Source: Cryptomeria japonica (Eukaryota; Streptophyta; Pinopsida; Cupressales; Cupressaceae). From it: a stretch of 64,000 bases of DNA. Below the pieces are notes generated by a model that saw nothing but the letters and a program-made list of their open reading frames with translations, did no database searches and was not told the origin of the DNA. Positions within the stretch are counted from its first letter, which is position 1. Each line of letters begins with the position of its first letter. The position numbers and the translations under genes were made by a program. Below are positions 34,701 through 44,762 of the stretch, one piece after another. The DNA lies in the NCBI RefSeq assembly GCF_030272615.1, contig NC_081406.1, positions 141,887,299 to 141,951,298 on the forward strand, given 5' to 3'.

Positions 34701-35418
34701 GACACTTGTACTATACATTCTATACAGGTTGTAGCATACTCGAACATAGACTCCTATGAGGCGCTTCAAACCTCACTTGCACACATGTGCAAGAGGTTGA
34801 GTAGAACTAACGGTGTTCTCTTTCTCTCTCTCTCTCTCTCTACATGGATCACCTAGGTAGGCTTTAGGGGTGAGATTTTCCATGTCCTTCTCTCCATGGA
34901 TCACCTAGTTTTAGGGGTGAGACGTCCATGGTTTCTTTCTTCTTCGCCTTTCTTCTCATGGATCACCAAAGTGTGTATTCATGTTCTCTCTCTTCTTCCT
35001 CTCATGAACTCATAGTTTTACTATTGATAGTTCATGGATGATGTCAAATTTTCTCTTTTATGTGATTTCTCGTGTTTATGTGATGACATTACTTTGTGTC
35101 CTGATTGTTTGTTGAGACATCTGAGCTTGAGATCTCTTCGGCTAGTTAGTTTGTCATCTTGTGTCTTGTTCTTGTCGTGTGTATTTTTGCACTTTGTCTT
35201 TGTTTTTGTGTGTTTTGTTCCTTTTTGTTTTGCGTGCTCTTGCATATGTTGGCGTGAGTTGAGACCCTAAAATTGGGAGGCTTTTTGCTCCTCAATATTA
35301 GTGGTGTCTTATACTCTTTGTGGTATTTCTCTACATCCCTCATCTTCATTTCTCTCTTTTGTTCTACTTTACCGGCAATAGTAGCGTAAGCCATAGTCCC
35401 ATTAAAGTGGGGGATAAA
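34701..35418 (+). other. gypsy-3 3' interior with polypurine tract
   Basis: Contains CATGGATCACC repeated at about 34843, 34896 and 34958, a (TC)n run near 34820, and no coding domain. AAAGTGGGGGATAAA at 35404-35418 abuts the 3' LTR and is the likely plus-strand primer. Confidence 0.55.
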
Positions 35419-36619
35419 TGTAGTGCCATTAAATTCCGACCCCTGCAATTTTAACCACATTTTGGGTCCTCACCTTGGTGATGACATCTCCTTCCCTAAC
35501 CAAGACCTATTTCTACATTTCCAACCCTTCACTCTTTCTCCTTCATGACTTGTGTCTGCTCTAGACCCTGTCCGGGCCCCAAAATAGCACAGGATAGTGG
35601 CGTGGCGCCCTTGTCCTCCTAGGATAGGGGAGTGATGCCCCTTTCCTCACCCCTTAGGGTGGCCCTATGTCAGGTCTACCCGGTCTCCTATGCACAATTT
35701 GTCTTTGGGGTTTGCAACTCCTCTTTGTCGACCTTCGGTGGTTAAAAATTAATCCTTGAGGCATGTATAAAAAGGAATTCAATACCCTTATTCATGGACG
35801 GAGGATGGATAAAAGACGGATGGACAACATAGAGACAAATAAAGAAAATAAGGAGAAGATACAAGATTCCAAGGTCATCATCAAGCATTCATCCATTGGA
35901 ACAACCTTACAACATTCATTTGAAAGCATGTGTGTGTGGGTTAGGGTTTTGTCATGTTACATGCCATTTCATACAACATTTGTGATTACATTCAAGAAGC
36001 AAAGAAATCATCATCAACAAGTTGTAGATCTACAAGGTATACATTTCCATTGTTTACATTCAAGTATTTGTAATTACTTTCTTTCAAGGTTGATTCCTTA
36101 ACTGGGGTTTGACTGAGGCAAAACCCTATCCACAACCCCCCTTTCTTCTCTTTTATTTATGTAGGTTGCCGGTGCGCAACTGTAATTACAGGTTTGGACT
36201 TCATTTGCAAAGATAGAAGAACCCTTTTCATTTCGCGGATTTTGTGGCAGACCATGTAATTCCCGCCACGGTCCTGACAACTTTTCTCCAAATTTGCAGG
36301 GCAGATTCGCATCAGTCTAATTAGCTCAGATTCAAAGTTACATCACGATCCCGAACTGGTAGCTCCTCATGTCACTCATTTCCTCTCTCTTTTCCACATA
36401 GTCAAGAAGTCAACTTTCTCATTTACAAAAGAGGGTAAATCACACTTCAACCACTTGCAATCCACTCAGAATTCACATCCTTGTTTCCCTTAGATTTGGA
36501 TCTAGCGGATTCAACCCCTCTTTTGAATGTAAAGTTCCTTTCCAAGTGAAAATCATCCTAGTGGCTTCCTTTCTCTCTCCTAGGTGGGGAGTCACTAGGA
36601 TCCATTTTTCCACTTTACA
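35419..36619 (+). repeat. gypsy-3 3' LTR
   Basis: 1,201 bp, starting TGTAGTGCCATTAAATTCC and ending CCACTTTACA before the CTGAT duplication. It matches the 5' LTR nearly throughout, with scattered substitutions and small gaps. Confidence 0.88.
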
Positions 36620-36968
36620 CTGATGATTCTAACATGCTTGGTGGTGTTTCCTAATTGAGTCCTATTTTTTTTGATGATCCACATTGATCGTTGTGTGAGT
36701 TTTTGGTGATTTTGCTGAACTGGTTATGTTCTTCGTGTTATGCGGTATTTCTGGTGGTGTAGCGTGTTGCGGTTGATCTTGGTGTGATTTTCGGTGGTGT
36801 TGCATGTTTGGGAGTTTGAATTAGTTCCATTTTATGTCATGTAAATCATTATATTGGTCCGATGGTTGATCTTTGTATCGTGTGATGTAATTTTGTAATT
36901 GTGAGTTGAGGGTTTAGCTGACCTTGTTATCAAGGTTGATAAAAAATTATAAATAGGTGGTATTGTGA
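36620..36968 (+). repeat. copia-1 3' LTR, right part, truncated
   Basis: Continues the LTR from CTGATGATTC through the TATA box at 36949 and stops matching the 5' LTR at GGTATTGT about 36968. Roughly the last 520 bp are missing, so copia-1's own right-hand target duplication is lost. Confidence 0.8.
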
Positions 36969-37367
36969 CAATTTTACAAATACCCACTTTATAACGTGTA
37001 AACCTAATGAGGAGGAAGTTGAGAAATCAAATTTGAAGAAAACATGTAAAAAGGAGGCAAATGAAACCCCCAAGCCTCAACCTTTCTATCCAAGGATAAT
37101 TACAAGTCGTAACCTGATCGAGCTATTATTTTTTACATAACCGGATCATGCATTTATTTTTTTAATAACTCGATCAAGTTTTTATTTGTTTAGAAACCTG
37201 ATTGGGCATTTTATTCATTAGAAACTTGATTGGGTTATGTTGTTTTATATTCATATATGTTAAAATACATATATTGATATATAGTTTCATATATGTAGGC
37301 ATGCATATATTCATATATGTAGACATGCATTATGAATATAACTAGACGTACATATATTCATATATAT
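36969..37367. other. AT-rich spacer, nothing recognised except a minisatellite
   Basis: A short Lys/Glu-rich frame near 37005-37090 (NEEEVEKSNLKKTCKKEAN) has no known family. The remainder is AT-rich with CATATAT repeats and the 28-bp minisatellite. Confidence 0.4.
37111..37250. repeat. Five exact-register 28-bp tandem repeats
   Basis: Units begin at 37111, 37139, 37167, 37195 and 37223, each AA(C)(C/T)(T/C)GAT(C/T).. followed by a T-rich half. Spacing is exactly 28 bp throughout although sequences have diverged, so substitutions outpaced indels. Confidence 0.85.
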
Positions 37368-38420
37368 TGGAATCAAGAAACACTAAGAGAGGAGAGTGAA
37401 TCAGTGTTCTGCAAACTTTAACTTTATTAATCTTCTCTTTCAACCACTTAATACAATGAATTAAAAGAAAGATGCAAGAACACAAATCAATCAACCACAA
37501 CACCATAAAACAAAGATTTTATATGCGGAAAACCCAGTCAAAGGAAAAACCACAGCAAGAGTAAGACCCACAAATGAGTATACTCAAATATAAAGTTTTA
37601 CAATGAGAATGGACTTACATTCAGACACACTGCCTAGAGCTCATTGCTCAAGAAAGAGAGGCTCACTGCCTACAAATGAATTACAACATATCACTGAAGT
37701 ACATGAACTCAATAATAGAATCTACAAATGCCCACCAAATGCCTAATTATAGTTTTGGTTAAGCACATTTTACAAACATTTCATTTTCTACCTTATACTG
37801 CTCTAATTCACTATTCTGCAATAATCTGGAGCACAAATCTCTGACTTGCACACATGAAATTGTGCACAATTGATCACCAACACCTTTCACATACCCACCA
37901 ATATCCAAAATTATCATAAGAATCGATCTTATATATCTGCAACAAGAAATTAATTAAACTGCATGTTGGCTCAAGAAAACTTAACGTATAATGAAACGTG
38001 TACACACTGTCGGCCAAATCTGATCTCAAATATTAGTGTAGACCAAATGAACAAAACACCTAGATCACAAAAACCATCACCAAAATTGATCCACATAATC
38101 CGCAAAAGGATTATCAACACAAGATTGCCATTCTGCATTGCCAAACTGAAAACTGACACACAGAGGCTTCTAACACACGAACCAATCACCACCAGAGGCT
38201 GAAACTCTAGAATAGGGCAATCTAGACATCCATCTACCTTCCCTGAAATCCACAAAACAAAATGATAACCCAAAAATATGTACCAATCAAAATACTGACC
38301 TCTATCAGATACTTTGTTCAAGCTTGCCAGACTTGAACCAATCTCCAATCCGACTTCTGGTATGATCAAATCACACAATGTGGATGGGATAACTGACTTG
38401 GGTTGCCATCAATGACAACA
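37368..38420 (-). repeat. Copia-type LTR (probably solo), minus orientation
   Basis: On the minus strand it starts TGTTGTCATTGATGGCAACC and ends GATTCACTCTCCTCTC...TTCCA, the copia LTR pattern seen at 11372 and 18984. ATGCGGAAAACCCAGTC and GGAAAAACCACAGC (37523-37555) are the shared terminal signature. No coding region adjoins it and no 5-bp duplication was identified. Confidence 0.55.
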
Positions 38421-38429
38421 CTTGTTGAC

Positions 38430-38704
38430 CTATGCAATGTCTCTTGCCAATAATATATCTATATCCATCTATCTCTCCCTCCTCTCCCTTCACTCTCTCT
38501 CAAGGTCTCTCTCTCACTCTCTCCCTCTCTCTGTTTCTCACATGCACACTATCTCCCCCTTTCTCTCTCTCTATTTTACAAAACATCTCTCTTGATCTCT
38601 CTCTATCAAATTTAGACTCTCAACCTCTCTCTACCTCTCCTTGTTCCTCTGTCCCTCACTCCCCCTCTGTCCCTCTCCTTGTTCCTCTGTCCCTCACTCT
38701 CCCA

Positions 38705-38785
<81 letters not shown>

Positions 38786-39365
38786 CCTATCTCACTCTAT
38801 TTTCCCCTCTCTCTCTTTCCATGTCATAAAATGTCTCTCCTAATCTCTATCTCTCTCTCTCTCTCTCTCTCTAATTTAGACTCTCTCAATCTCTCTCTCT
38901 CACTCAACCTCTCTCTCCCTCTCCTTGTTCCTCCGTCCCTCACTCTCCCACTCTCCGTCTATCTTTTTATCTTCTCAACTCCATCTTTCAATCCCCACTT
39001 TGTCTATCTATCTCTCCCTCCTTGTTCCTCTCCCCCCCCCTCTCTCTCTCCCTCTTTCTCTATCTCTATCCCTCTTTTTCTCTTTAACCCCCCCTCTCTC
39101 TCTCTCCCCTATTCCTCTCTCCCTCACTCTCCCTCTCCTTTTCTCCCTCTTCCCCTCTCTTTTGTAAACCCCTCTCTCTCCCCCTCTCTATCCCCCTCTC
39201 TCTCAACATCCCTTCTACTCAAACTCTCTTTCTCTCTTTCTCTCTCCCTCTTTCTCTCCTTAATCCACCCTCTTTGTCTATGTCTCTATCTCTCTGTCTG
39301 TCTATCTATTTGTCTCTCTCTATCTCTCCCTGTCTCTCTTCTTCTGTCTCTCTGTCTCTCTCCCT

Positions 39366-39438
<73 letters not shown>

Positions 39439-39595
39439 CCTCTCACTCTATCTCTCCCTCCCTCTCATTCTTTCTCACAACCCTTCTCTTGTGATCTCTC
39501 TCTCAACCTCTCTCTCTCTCTCTCACTCAACCTCTCTCTCCCTCTCTATCTTTTTATCTCTCTCAATACCTCTCTCTCTCTCTCAATATTACATC
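38430..39595. repeat. 1.15-kb polypyrimidine microsatellite with two (CA)n tracts
   Basis: Almost uninterrupted C/T on the plus strand, mainly CTCT with CCCTCTCC variants. Two CT-to-CA transitions occur: (CA)n about 38734-38782 and about 39402-39437, each preceded by a pure CT run. Similar blocks recur on both sides of the centre, suggesting internal duplication. Long open frames (up to 401 codons) are Ser/Leu/Pro artefacts of low complexity. Confidence 0.95.
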
Positions 39596-39599
39596 AGTT

Positions 39600-40270
39600 A
39601 TTTGTGGAAGTGGAAATCACCAAAACAAGGGGTTTGACTAAGGCAAAACCCTATATAGCCATCCAAACACCAATTTTCAAGTTGCGGGTGCAGGTACATG
39701 TTTATGAAGGAGCTGTGATCTTTCAAAGAGTTCATAGTCACAAGACTAGATTTAGAAGAAGGCCCCAGATCCATGGGACCAGGGCGGCAATGCCCTAGTC
39801 TAGGACCAAGGTGCTAGCACCTTGGTCCTTTGCACTTTCTAGCAGATTTTGGTAGTTTGGCTTCCCAGGTCTTTAGTCTGCAGTTTCTTGATTTGCAACT
39901 CAACATAGTAACTGTGACCAAGATGCCTAGCCTTGGTTTGGCCCAATCAAGCTCAATTTTTGTTGACAGGTGCACATCTAAGTTTCATTACTGGTCCTAT
40001 AACTTGTATCTTAGTTTCAGTTCTGTATCTTTCAGTTATTGCAATTTATATAGTCATTTTCATTCACCCCCCTAACTTAGTTTATCATTTGCTACATCAA
40101 GCTCATTTCCCCTCATAGTAGCAAAGGAATAAACACCATAAAGATATTCCTTAACTCTCTTTTATAAGAGTCAGTCAAAGTGAATCATCTCATTAAGCTC
40201 TTTAATATTCCAATGTATGGTTGAAAGTGGGGTTAGGTCCCAATTTACTCGATCGTATTTTCACCCAACA
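39600..40270 (+). repeat. gypsy-2 5' LTR, right part
   Basis: GGGGTTTGACTAAGGCAAAA (39630) and GCGGGTGCAGGTACA parallel gypsy-3's LTR. It ends TTTTCACCCAACA at 40270. The left part is missing or replaced by the microsatellite. Confidence 0.5.
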
Positions 40271-40290
40271 AATTTCGGCGAACCTAACCT
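40271..40290 (+). promoter_or_regulatory. Primer-binding-like site of gypsy-2
   Basis: AATTTCGGCGAACCTAAC directly follows the LTR end and parallels ATTTTGGTGAACCCTAC in gypsy-3, differing by T/C changes. The tRNA was not identified. Confidence 0.4.
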
Positions 40291-40578
40291 TCTTACATTT
40301 GCACTTTCTGATTAGATCTTGTTATTGCATGCTTCTTTTCTATCAAAAACATAAAAAATCTTAAAAATATTATTATACGCATTGTGTGCTCATTTCTTAA
40401 ACATATAGCTCATGCAATTTTATGCTTACATTTAGTTAATCACATAGTTGTTTTATTGCTTAGACATTTAGTTAGCTTTCTTTCCTTGCATTGTTTCTTT
40501 TATTTCATTTTGTATTAAAAAAAAGAAAGAAAAAAAGACATTTTCAAATCTTTTTTATGCCCATTTTTTTTTGAGGCA

Positions 40579-41828
40579 TTGCCTCGAAGCCCATTCCATG
40601 CCATCAATTCTAGGATGACACGTTGGCCTTCAACTGACTTGTCTTTGCATCATGATAGTTTCTTAGACCTTCTTATGACCCTTCACCCCTCTCCTAAAGA
40701 TCCTACTAAGGATATTTTGAGGCAAGAGGATGATTTCAATAACACCTTTATTAATGCTCTCCCTTCTAAAGATGAAGTATTAATAAATAGTGTTATTCCC
40801 TCTCCCAAAATTGGCCTTACTAATGAGGAAATCATAGTGCAAGAAGATATTTTGAAAACTTCTCTAAATGATGTCCCTCTTTGGGATGAACCATTGGAGA
40901 ATGATGTTGATTACACTCTCATTATGTCTCTCCTTGAGAGTACCTTGGTCAAAAAAGATGATATTATGGTAAAAGAGGGTGATATGATTGACAATTCCCT
41001 TAGTAACACCTTGCCTCTAAGGATGAAGCATTAATACATAGTGCTCTTCCCTCTCCCCAAATTGGCTCTACTCATGAGGACACCCTAGTTCAAGAAGCAA
41101 TTGTGAATATTTCTTTCAAAGTTCTCCCTCTCAAGGATGAAGCTTTGAAGAGTAATGTTGACCCTTCTCTTAGAGTGTACCTTCCCCATGTGGATCCTTT
41201 GGTGATAGAGGATGATATGATGGCTACCTTTCCTAGTGACACTATAGCTTCTTTCAATAACATTCCCTCTAGGGATGAAGCATTAATGCACAGTTCTAGT
41301 CCCTCTCCAAAAATTGATCTTATCCATGATAACATTTTGGAGCAAGAAGAGACTATCTACACTCCTTTCAATAATCCTTATCATACAAATGATGTTGACC
41401 CTTCTCCTAAAATGCACACCCCTTGTAAGGATACTTTGGAAAAAGAGAATGATCTTAGATTACAAGGGTTCAATATCAGTAATAATCCCCTCTATGAGGA
41501 TGTCCTTTTTATTCAATCTAAAGAAAAATATATTCAGGAAGAAATGTTTAAGGTTGATAATCCTCTTTATGAACCACCTGATGATTTCAGGTCTACTAGA
41601 TCTTCCTCACATGTTCCCAAACCATCTTTGATCAATATGATACATGTGAATGAAACACCTAATAAACCCCTCTTCATGGTTCAAGGTGCTAGCCCTCAAC
41701 CTCTCAACGAGCCTCTCTTTGTGGTTCAAGGTGGTTATAGTAATGATGCCTTTTGCACTCCTAACAAACTAGTCATTACTATGCAAGGCAGATATCTCAT
41801 TAAGAGTCCTTATGAGTATACTAAATAG
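40579..41828 (+). pseudogene. gypsy-2 tandem-repeat ORF (84-residue units), frameshifted
   Basis: Two frames (40579-41034 and 41103-41828) join across a one-base deletion near 41015. The protein is acidic and built of units starting PSPKIGLTNEEI or variants at 40798, 41049 and 41301. Two full units are exactly 84 residues, each made of related halves (VQEDILKTSLNDVPLWDE; EDDMMATFPS; ending LPSKDEALIHS). A partial unit precedes at 40687. A non-repeated tail has NPLYEDVLFIQ and KPLFMVQG/EPLFVVQG. It lies between primer site and protease, where gag belongs, but lacks a recognised capsid motif. Confidence 0.6.
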
Positions 41829-41851
41829 ATTACCCGAGAGATATAATTTAG

Positions 41852-42840
41852 TTGCCAACACATATAATACTTGAAACAATAGACAACCTAATCCTCCTCC
41901 AATTATTCCTTCTCCACTTCCTATTTCTCAACCTATTCTTCCACCAACACCTTGCATATCACAAACTCATGGTAAAGAGTGATCTTATTGAACAACTTAA
42001 AGCTACTCCTACCAAGATATCCCTTTGGGATTTGATTCAAACTTCATCCATACATCATGGAATGTTACAAGATTTTTTAAAGAAATTAGATGTCCCACCT
42101 GTAGTGACACCTAATAATATGGCTTCTTTGATTGATCCTATGAAAGAACCTAAAGCTCAAACTATGTATACACAAGATGAGTTACCCTCCCATGAGATTC
42201 AACACCAATATGATCCTCTTATGATTGTTGTCCTTATCAATGGTAATGCTATAAGAAGAACCCTTGTTGACAATGGCTTTGGCCTTAATATTTGTAGCAT
42301 CAATTTATTGCATAAGATTAAAGTGAATCCTTCTCTTATTCAACCCGATTCTCTTACCATCCATGGCTTTGACAATGTTGCTAAACAATCTTAAGGTACT
42401 ATAACCTTGCCTATTAAGGTAGGACCTGTTATTTTACCTATGTCTATCCATGTCATGCCCAATAAACTTACTTACAATCTTCTCTTAGGACGATCTTAGC
42501 TTCATTATATGCAAGCTGTCCCTTCTACTCTTCGTCATAGTGTCAAATTCATTTACAACAATAAGACATATACTTTGTTTGCTGATACCAATTTACAAGC
42601 TTGTTTGCAAACCTCTTCTTCTAAATCTTCTTCAACTACTAATTCTTCTTCAACTACTCCTACATCTTCAAGTACTCCTACTTCTCCAAGTACTCTCGAT
42701 TCTTCTTCCACTTGAATCAAATCACCATCTTCTCCCAAAGATACTTCTTCACTAGAAGAAGTGCTCTTAGGTGATGATTGGGGGTCTTCAGACTTTACAC
42801 CTTCTTTTGTAGGAGAATATTGTAAGGAAGTTAAGTAGCA
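41852..42840 (+). pseudogene. gypsy-2 aspartic protease region
   Basis: KATPTKISLWDLIQTSSIH is the conserved pre-protease motif. The retropepsin follows: LMIVVLINGNAIRRTLVDNG, then FGLNICSINLLHKI, SLTIHGFD. Its active site reads D-N-G where D-[ST]-G is required, a form common in divergent or inactive plant copies. A stop at 42392 ends the frame; beyond it LLGRS-stop-LHYMQAVPSTLRHSVKFI matches the retropepsin C-terminal part. A Ser/Thr-rich stretch (42603-42715) and an acidic EEVLLGDDWG segment follow. Confidence 0.65.
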
Positions 42841-42876
42841 GAACAACTTCCTAAACTAACCTTGAGAGGAGGGTAA

Positions 42877-43711
42877 TGCAATTTTTTTTACAAATCATCA
42901 CAACAATTATAGAAAACAGAAATAGATATAATAACATTCAAACCATAACACAATGATTTATGTGGGGAAAACCCTTTTGGGAGAAAAACCCAACACTCCA
43001 AAAGCTACCCAATATATTATTCAACAATCAAAACATATTACAATATACTTGCAGAAAAAGATCTTCGGAGGAGTACCACTAATCGGAGATTCAAATGTAA
43101 CTTAATATCCATAAGACTCTTACACACAACCTCCATCTCACGCACCTCATATAAAGGAGATACAATACAAAAAAACGTCAAACGGTATTACAAAACCATG
43201 GGCTAAAACCACCCAATAAGGTGTAGTAGACCTTATCTCCCTTCTAGATGCCTTATGACATGTTAAAACACACATCAACATGTGTCCCTCCCTTTTACAA
43301 CTAATTTATGTGTTCGATGTATTTTATATTTCCTATTTCAGGAGTACAAATTTTCGAAGACCATAACTTGAGAACCGTGTGTCCGATTGATGAACCATTT
43401 TAAGCGTCAGAAAACTCGTGAAGTGCTCTATTGCCTTGTAAACCACTATGTCGTCTACACCCACTTTTTGGGTGTTTGGGGGCCTCTAAAGTCTTCAAAA
43501 TCAAATTTAAACCTTTCATTGGAGCCATTCAAAATGGTAAATTTAATACCTTCAAAACTAGCTGTGATCTTGAGATGTAACTCATCCAAAATGCTTATCT
43601 AGCCAACCAAAAGCTTCGGGGAGAATTTTGCACCATTTCGTGCCCAAATGAAAACTTACTATAAATAGTAACCTTATGTAAATGCAAGGTTGAGACACCA
43701 TTTTCCCAACA
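42877..43711 (-). repeat. Solo-LTR-like insertion in gypsy-2
   Basis: On the minus strand it starts TGTTGGGAAAATGGTGTC and ends AAAAAAATTGCA (TG...CA). It carries ATGTGGGGAAAACCC and GGGAGAAAAACCC at 42960-42990, the same signature as the other LTRs. It separates gypsy-2 protease sequence from the downstream region at 43712. The flanking pentamers GGTAA and AATAT do not match, so edges may be off by a few bases. Confidence 0.6.
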
Positions 43712-44494
43712 AATATAAAGTCCCTCCAAGAAAACCTAAGATTAAAAAGGAGAAAGAAATGGATGAATCTAAAAAGCAACCTACTTTATCTAAACAACTA
43801 AGTAACAATTTTGTAGTTGCTTCTAATACAAAAAAATTCTTCAAAATCTTCTTCTTATTCATCTAATTATGACATTGAGACCTATGAGGCTCCACCATCT
43901 CTTTCTGATCTAACATCCCTTTATGGTCCAGGTTTTCACATTTTAGCTAAGAGTAGATATAATGACAATGGTTGTGGTGTAAATGAACAAGGGATCAAGG
44001 TTCCTTTAGAAAATAACACACGTGAAGCTTCATTTGGACTTGGGTATAACCCTTCAAAGCCCACCAAAGAAGCTAAAAGACCATCTCTCAATGTGAATGC
44101 TATATTTAGTAGCGATGATGACTTCATCTCAATTACATCATCCTCTACATCTCTCAACATTCATCCCACTCATAAGGAAATTATGGTGATTGTCAAGTCT
44201 CTTTATGAAACTCCCCAAGAGATTGACAATCCCATTCATGAGGATTTATCTTCTATTCATTCCAATATCATCTCTTAAAGAAAGGAGGCCTTAATGAATT
44301 ACACTTGTCCCTTTCCTAAGATTTCTTTTATGTATGAGAATATTTGTGTGCAAGAGGAACAAGACTTAGAGGCCTATTCTTCTCAAGAAAATTCAATACA
44401 TATCATCTTATACATGTTTTTGCTCTCATTGATTATAGAGCATTTAATATGTCGTATTCAAATTCTTCATCCAATCTATCATATATTTAAATAA
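43712..44494 (+). pseudogene. gypsy-2 post-protease region, G-patch-like
   Basis: After PRKPKIKKEKEMDESKKQP the frame 43817-44278 reads APPSLSDLTSLYGPG, then GCGVNEQGIKVPLENNTREA and SFGLGYNPSKP. In plant gypsy pol a G-patch-like segment (GKGLGxxxQGIxxPL...FGLGY) sits between protease and RT, and this matches its core. An acidic Ser-rich tail continues to 44278 and a second short frame to 44494. No RT follows; copia-3 takes over, so gypsy-2 is truncated here. Confidence 0.55.
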
Positions 44495-44762
44495 CATTAG
44501 TGGCTATTATGTTGCTCTTTACCATGTGACATTCATAGCTTACCTATTGGGGGCTCTATGTATGGGGGTAAGAATGATTCAAACACATCTCCTTAAGATT
44601 AAAACTTTCCCTTTTGTGAAATAGTGTCTTCTATAAGGATTTCTTATTGATTGCGGAGGTGTATATCCCTGTTGGGGATCTCCTTCCTCTTATTGGAACA
44701 AGTATCCATAATGAGGATCTTAAGTACATTCCTTAATTGGGTTGGTGATCCTTCAAATTCTA

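Larger units (their letters stand above)
28323..36619 (+). mobile_element. gypsy-3: 8.3-kb LTR element lacking recognisable pol, in copia-1 3' LTR
   Basis: LTRs at 28323-29533 and 35419-36619 share TGTAGTG starts and TTTCCACTTTA ends. CTGTT (28318-28322) and CTGAT (36620-36624) are the target duplication with one substitution; the uninterrupted 5' LTR has CTGAT at that spot. The interior (5.9 kb) has only a gag remnant with a zinc-knuckle-like motif, no RT, RNase H or integrase, and long structured noncoding sequence. This fits a large retrotransposon derivative mobilised in trans. Its LTR and 84-residue-type repeat relate it to gypsy-2. Confidence 0.85.
18984..36968 (+). mobile_element. copia-1: Ty1/copia element split by three nested insertions
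   Basis: The order is 5' LTR (18984-20298), initiator-Met primer site, gag, protease, integrase, RT, RNase H, then 3' LTR starting at 27879 and truncated at about 36968. Protease-integrase-RT-RNaseH is the Ty1/copia order. Three insertions, each with a target duplication, sit in gag (20725-22870), RT/RNase H (25881-26885) and the 3' LTR (28323-36619). Removing them rejoins coding or LTR sequence without loss. All coding blocks have stops. The 3' LTR lacks its last several hundred bases. Confidence 0.9.

Noticed and set aside
36620-36968. Considered a separate solo LTR
   Set aside because: It continues the copia-1 3' LTR exactly where the gypsy-type insertion split it, with the CTGAT duplication at the joint.
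38432-39798. Open frames of 401 and 174 codons rich in Ser, Leu and Pro
   Set aside because: They are translations of the CT/CA microsatellite. Overlapping frames give equally long low-complexity proteins with no domain.
42509-42846. Ser/Thr-rich plus frame and Glu/Val-rich minus frame
   Set aside because: Low-complexity CTTCTT/AAGAAG repeat at the end of the gypsy-2 protease region; no independent gene evidence.
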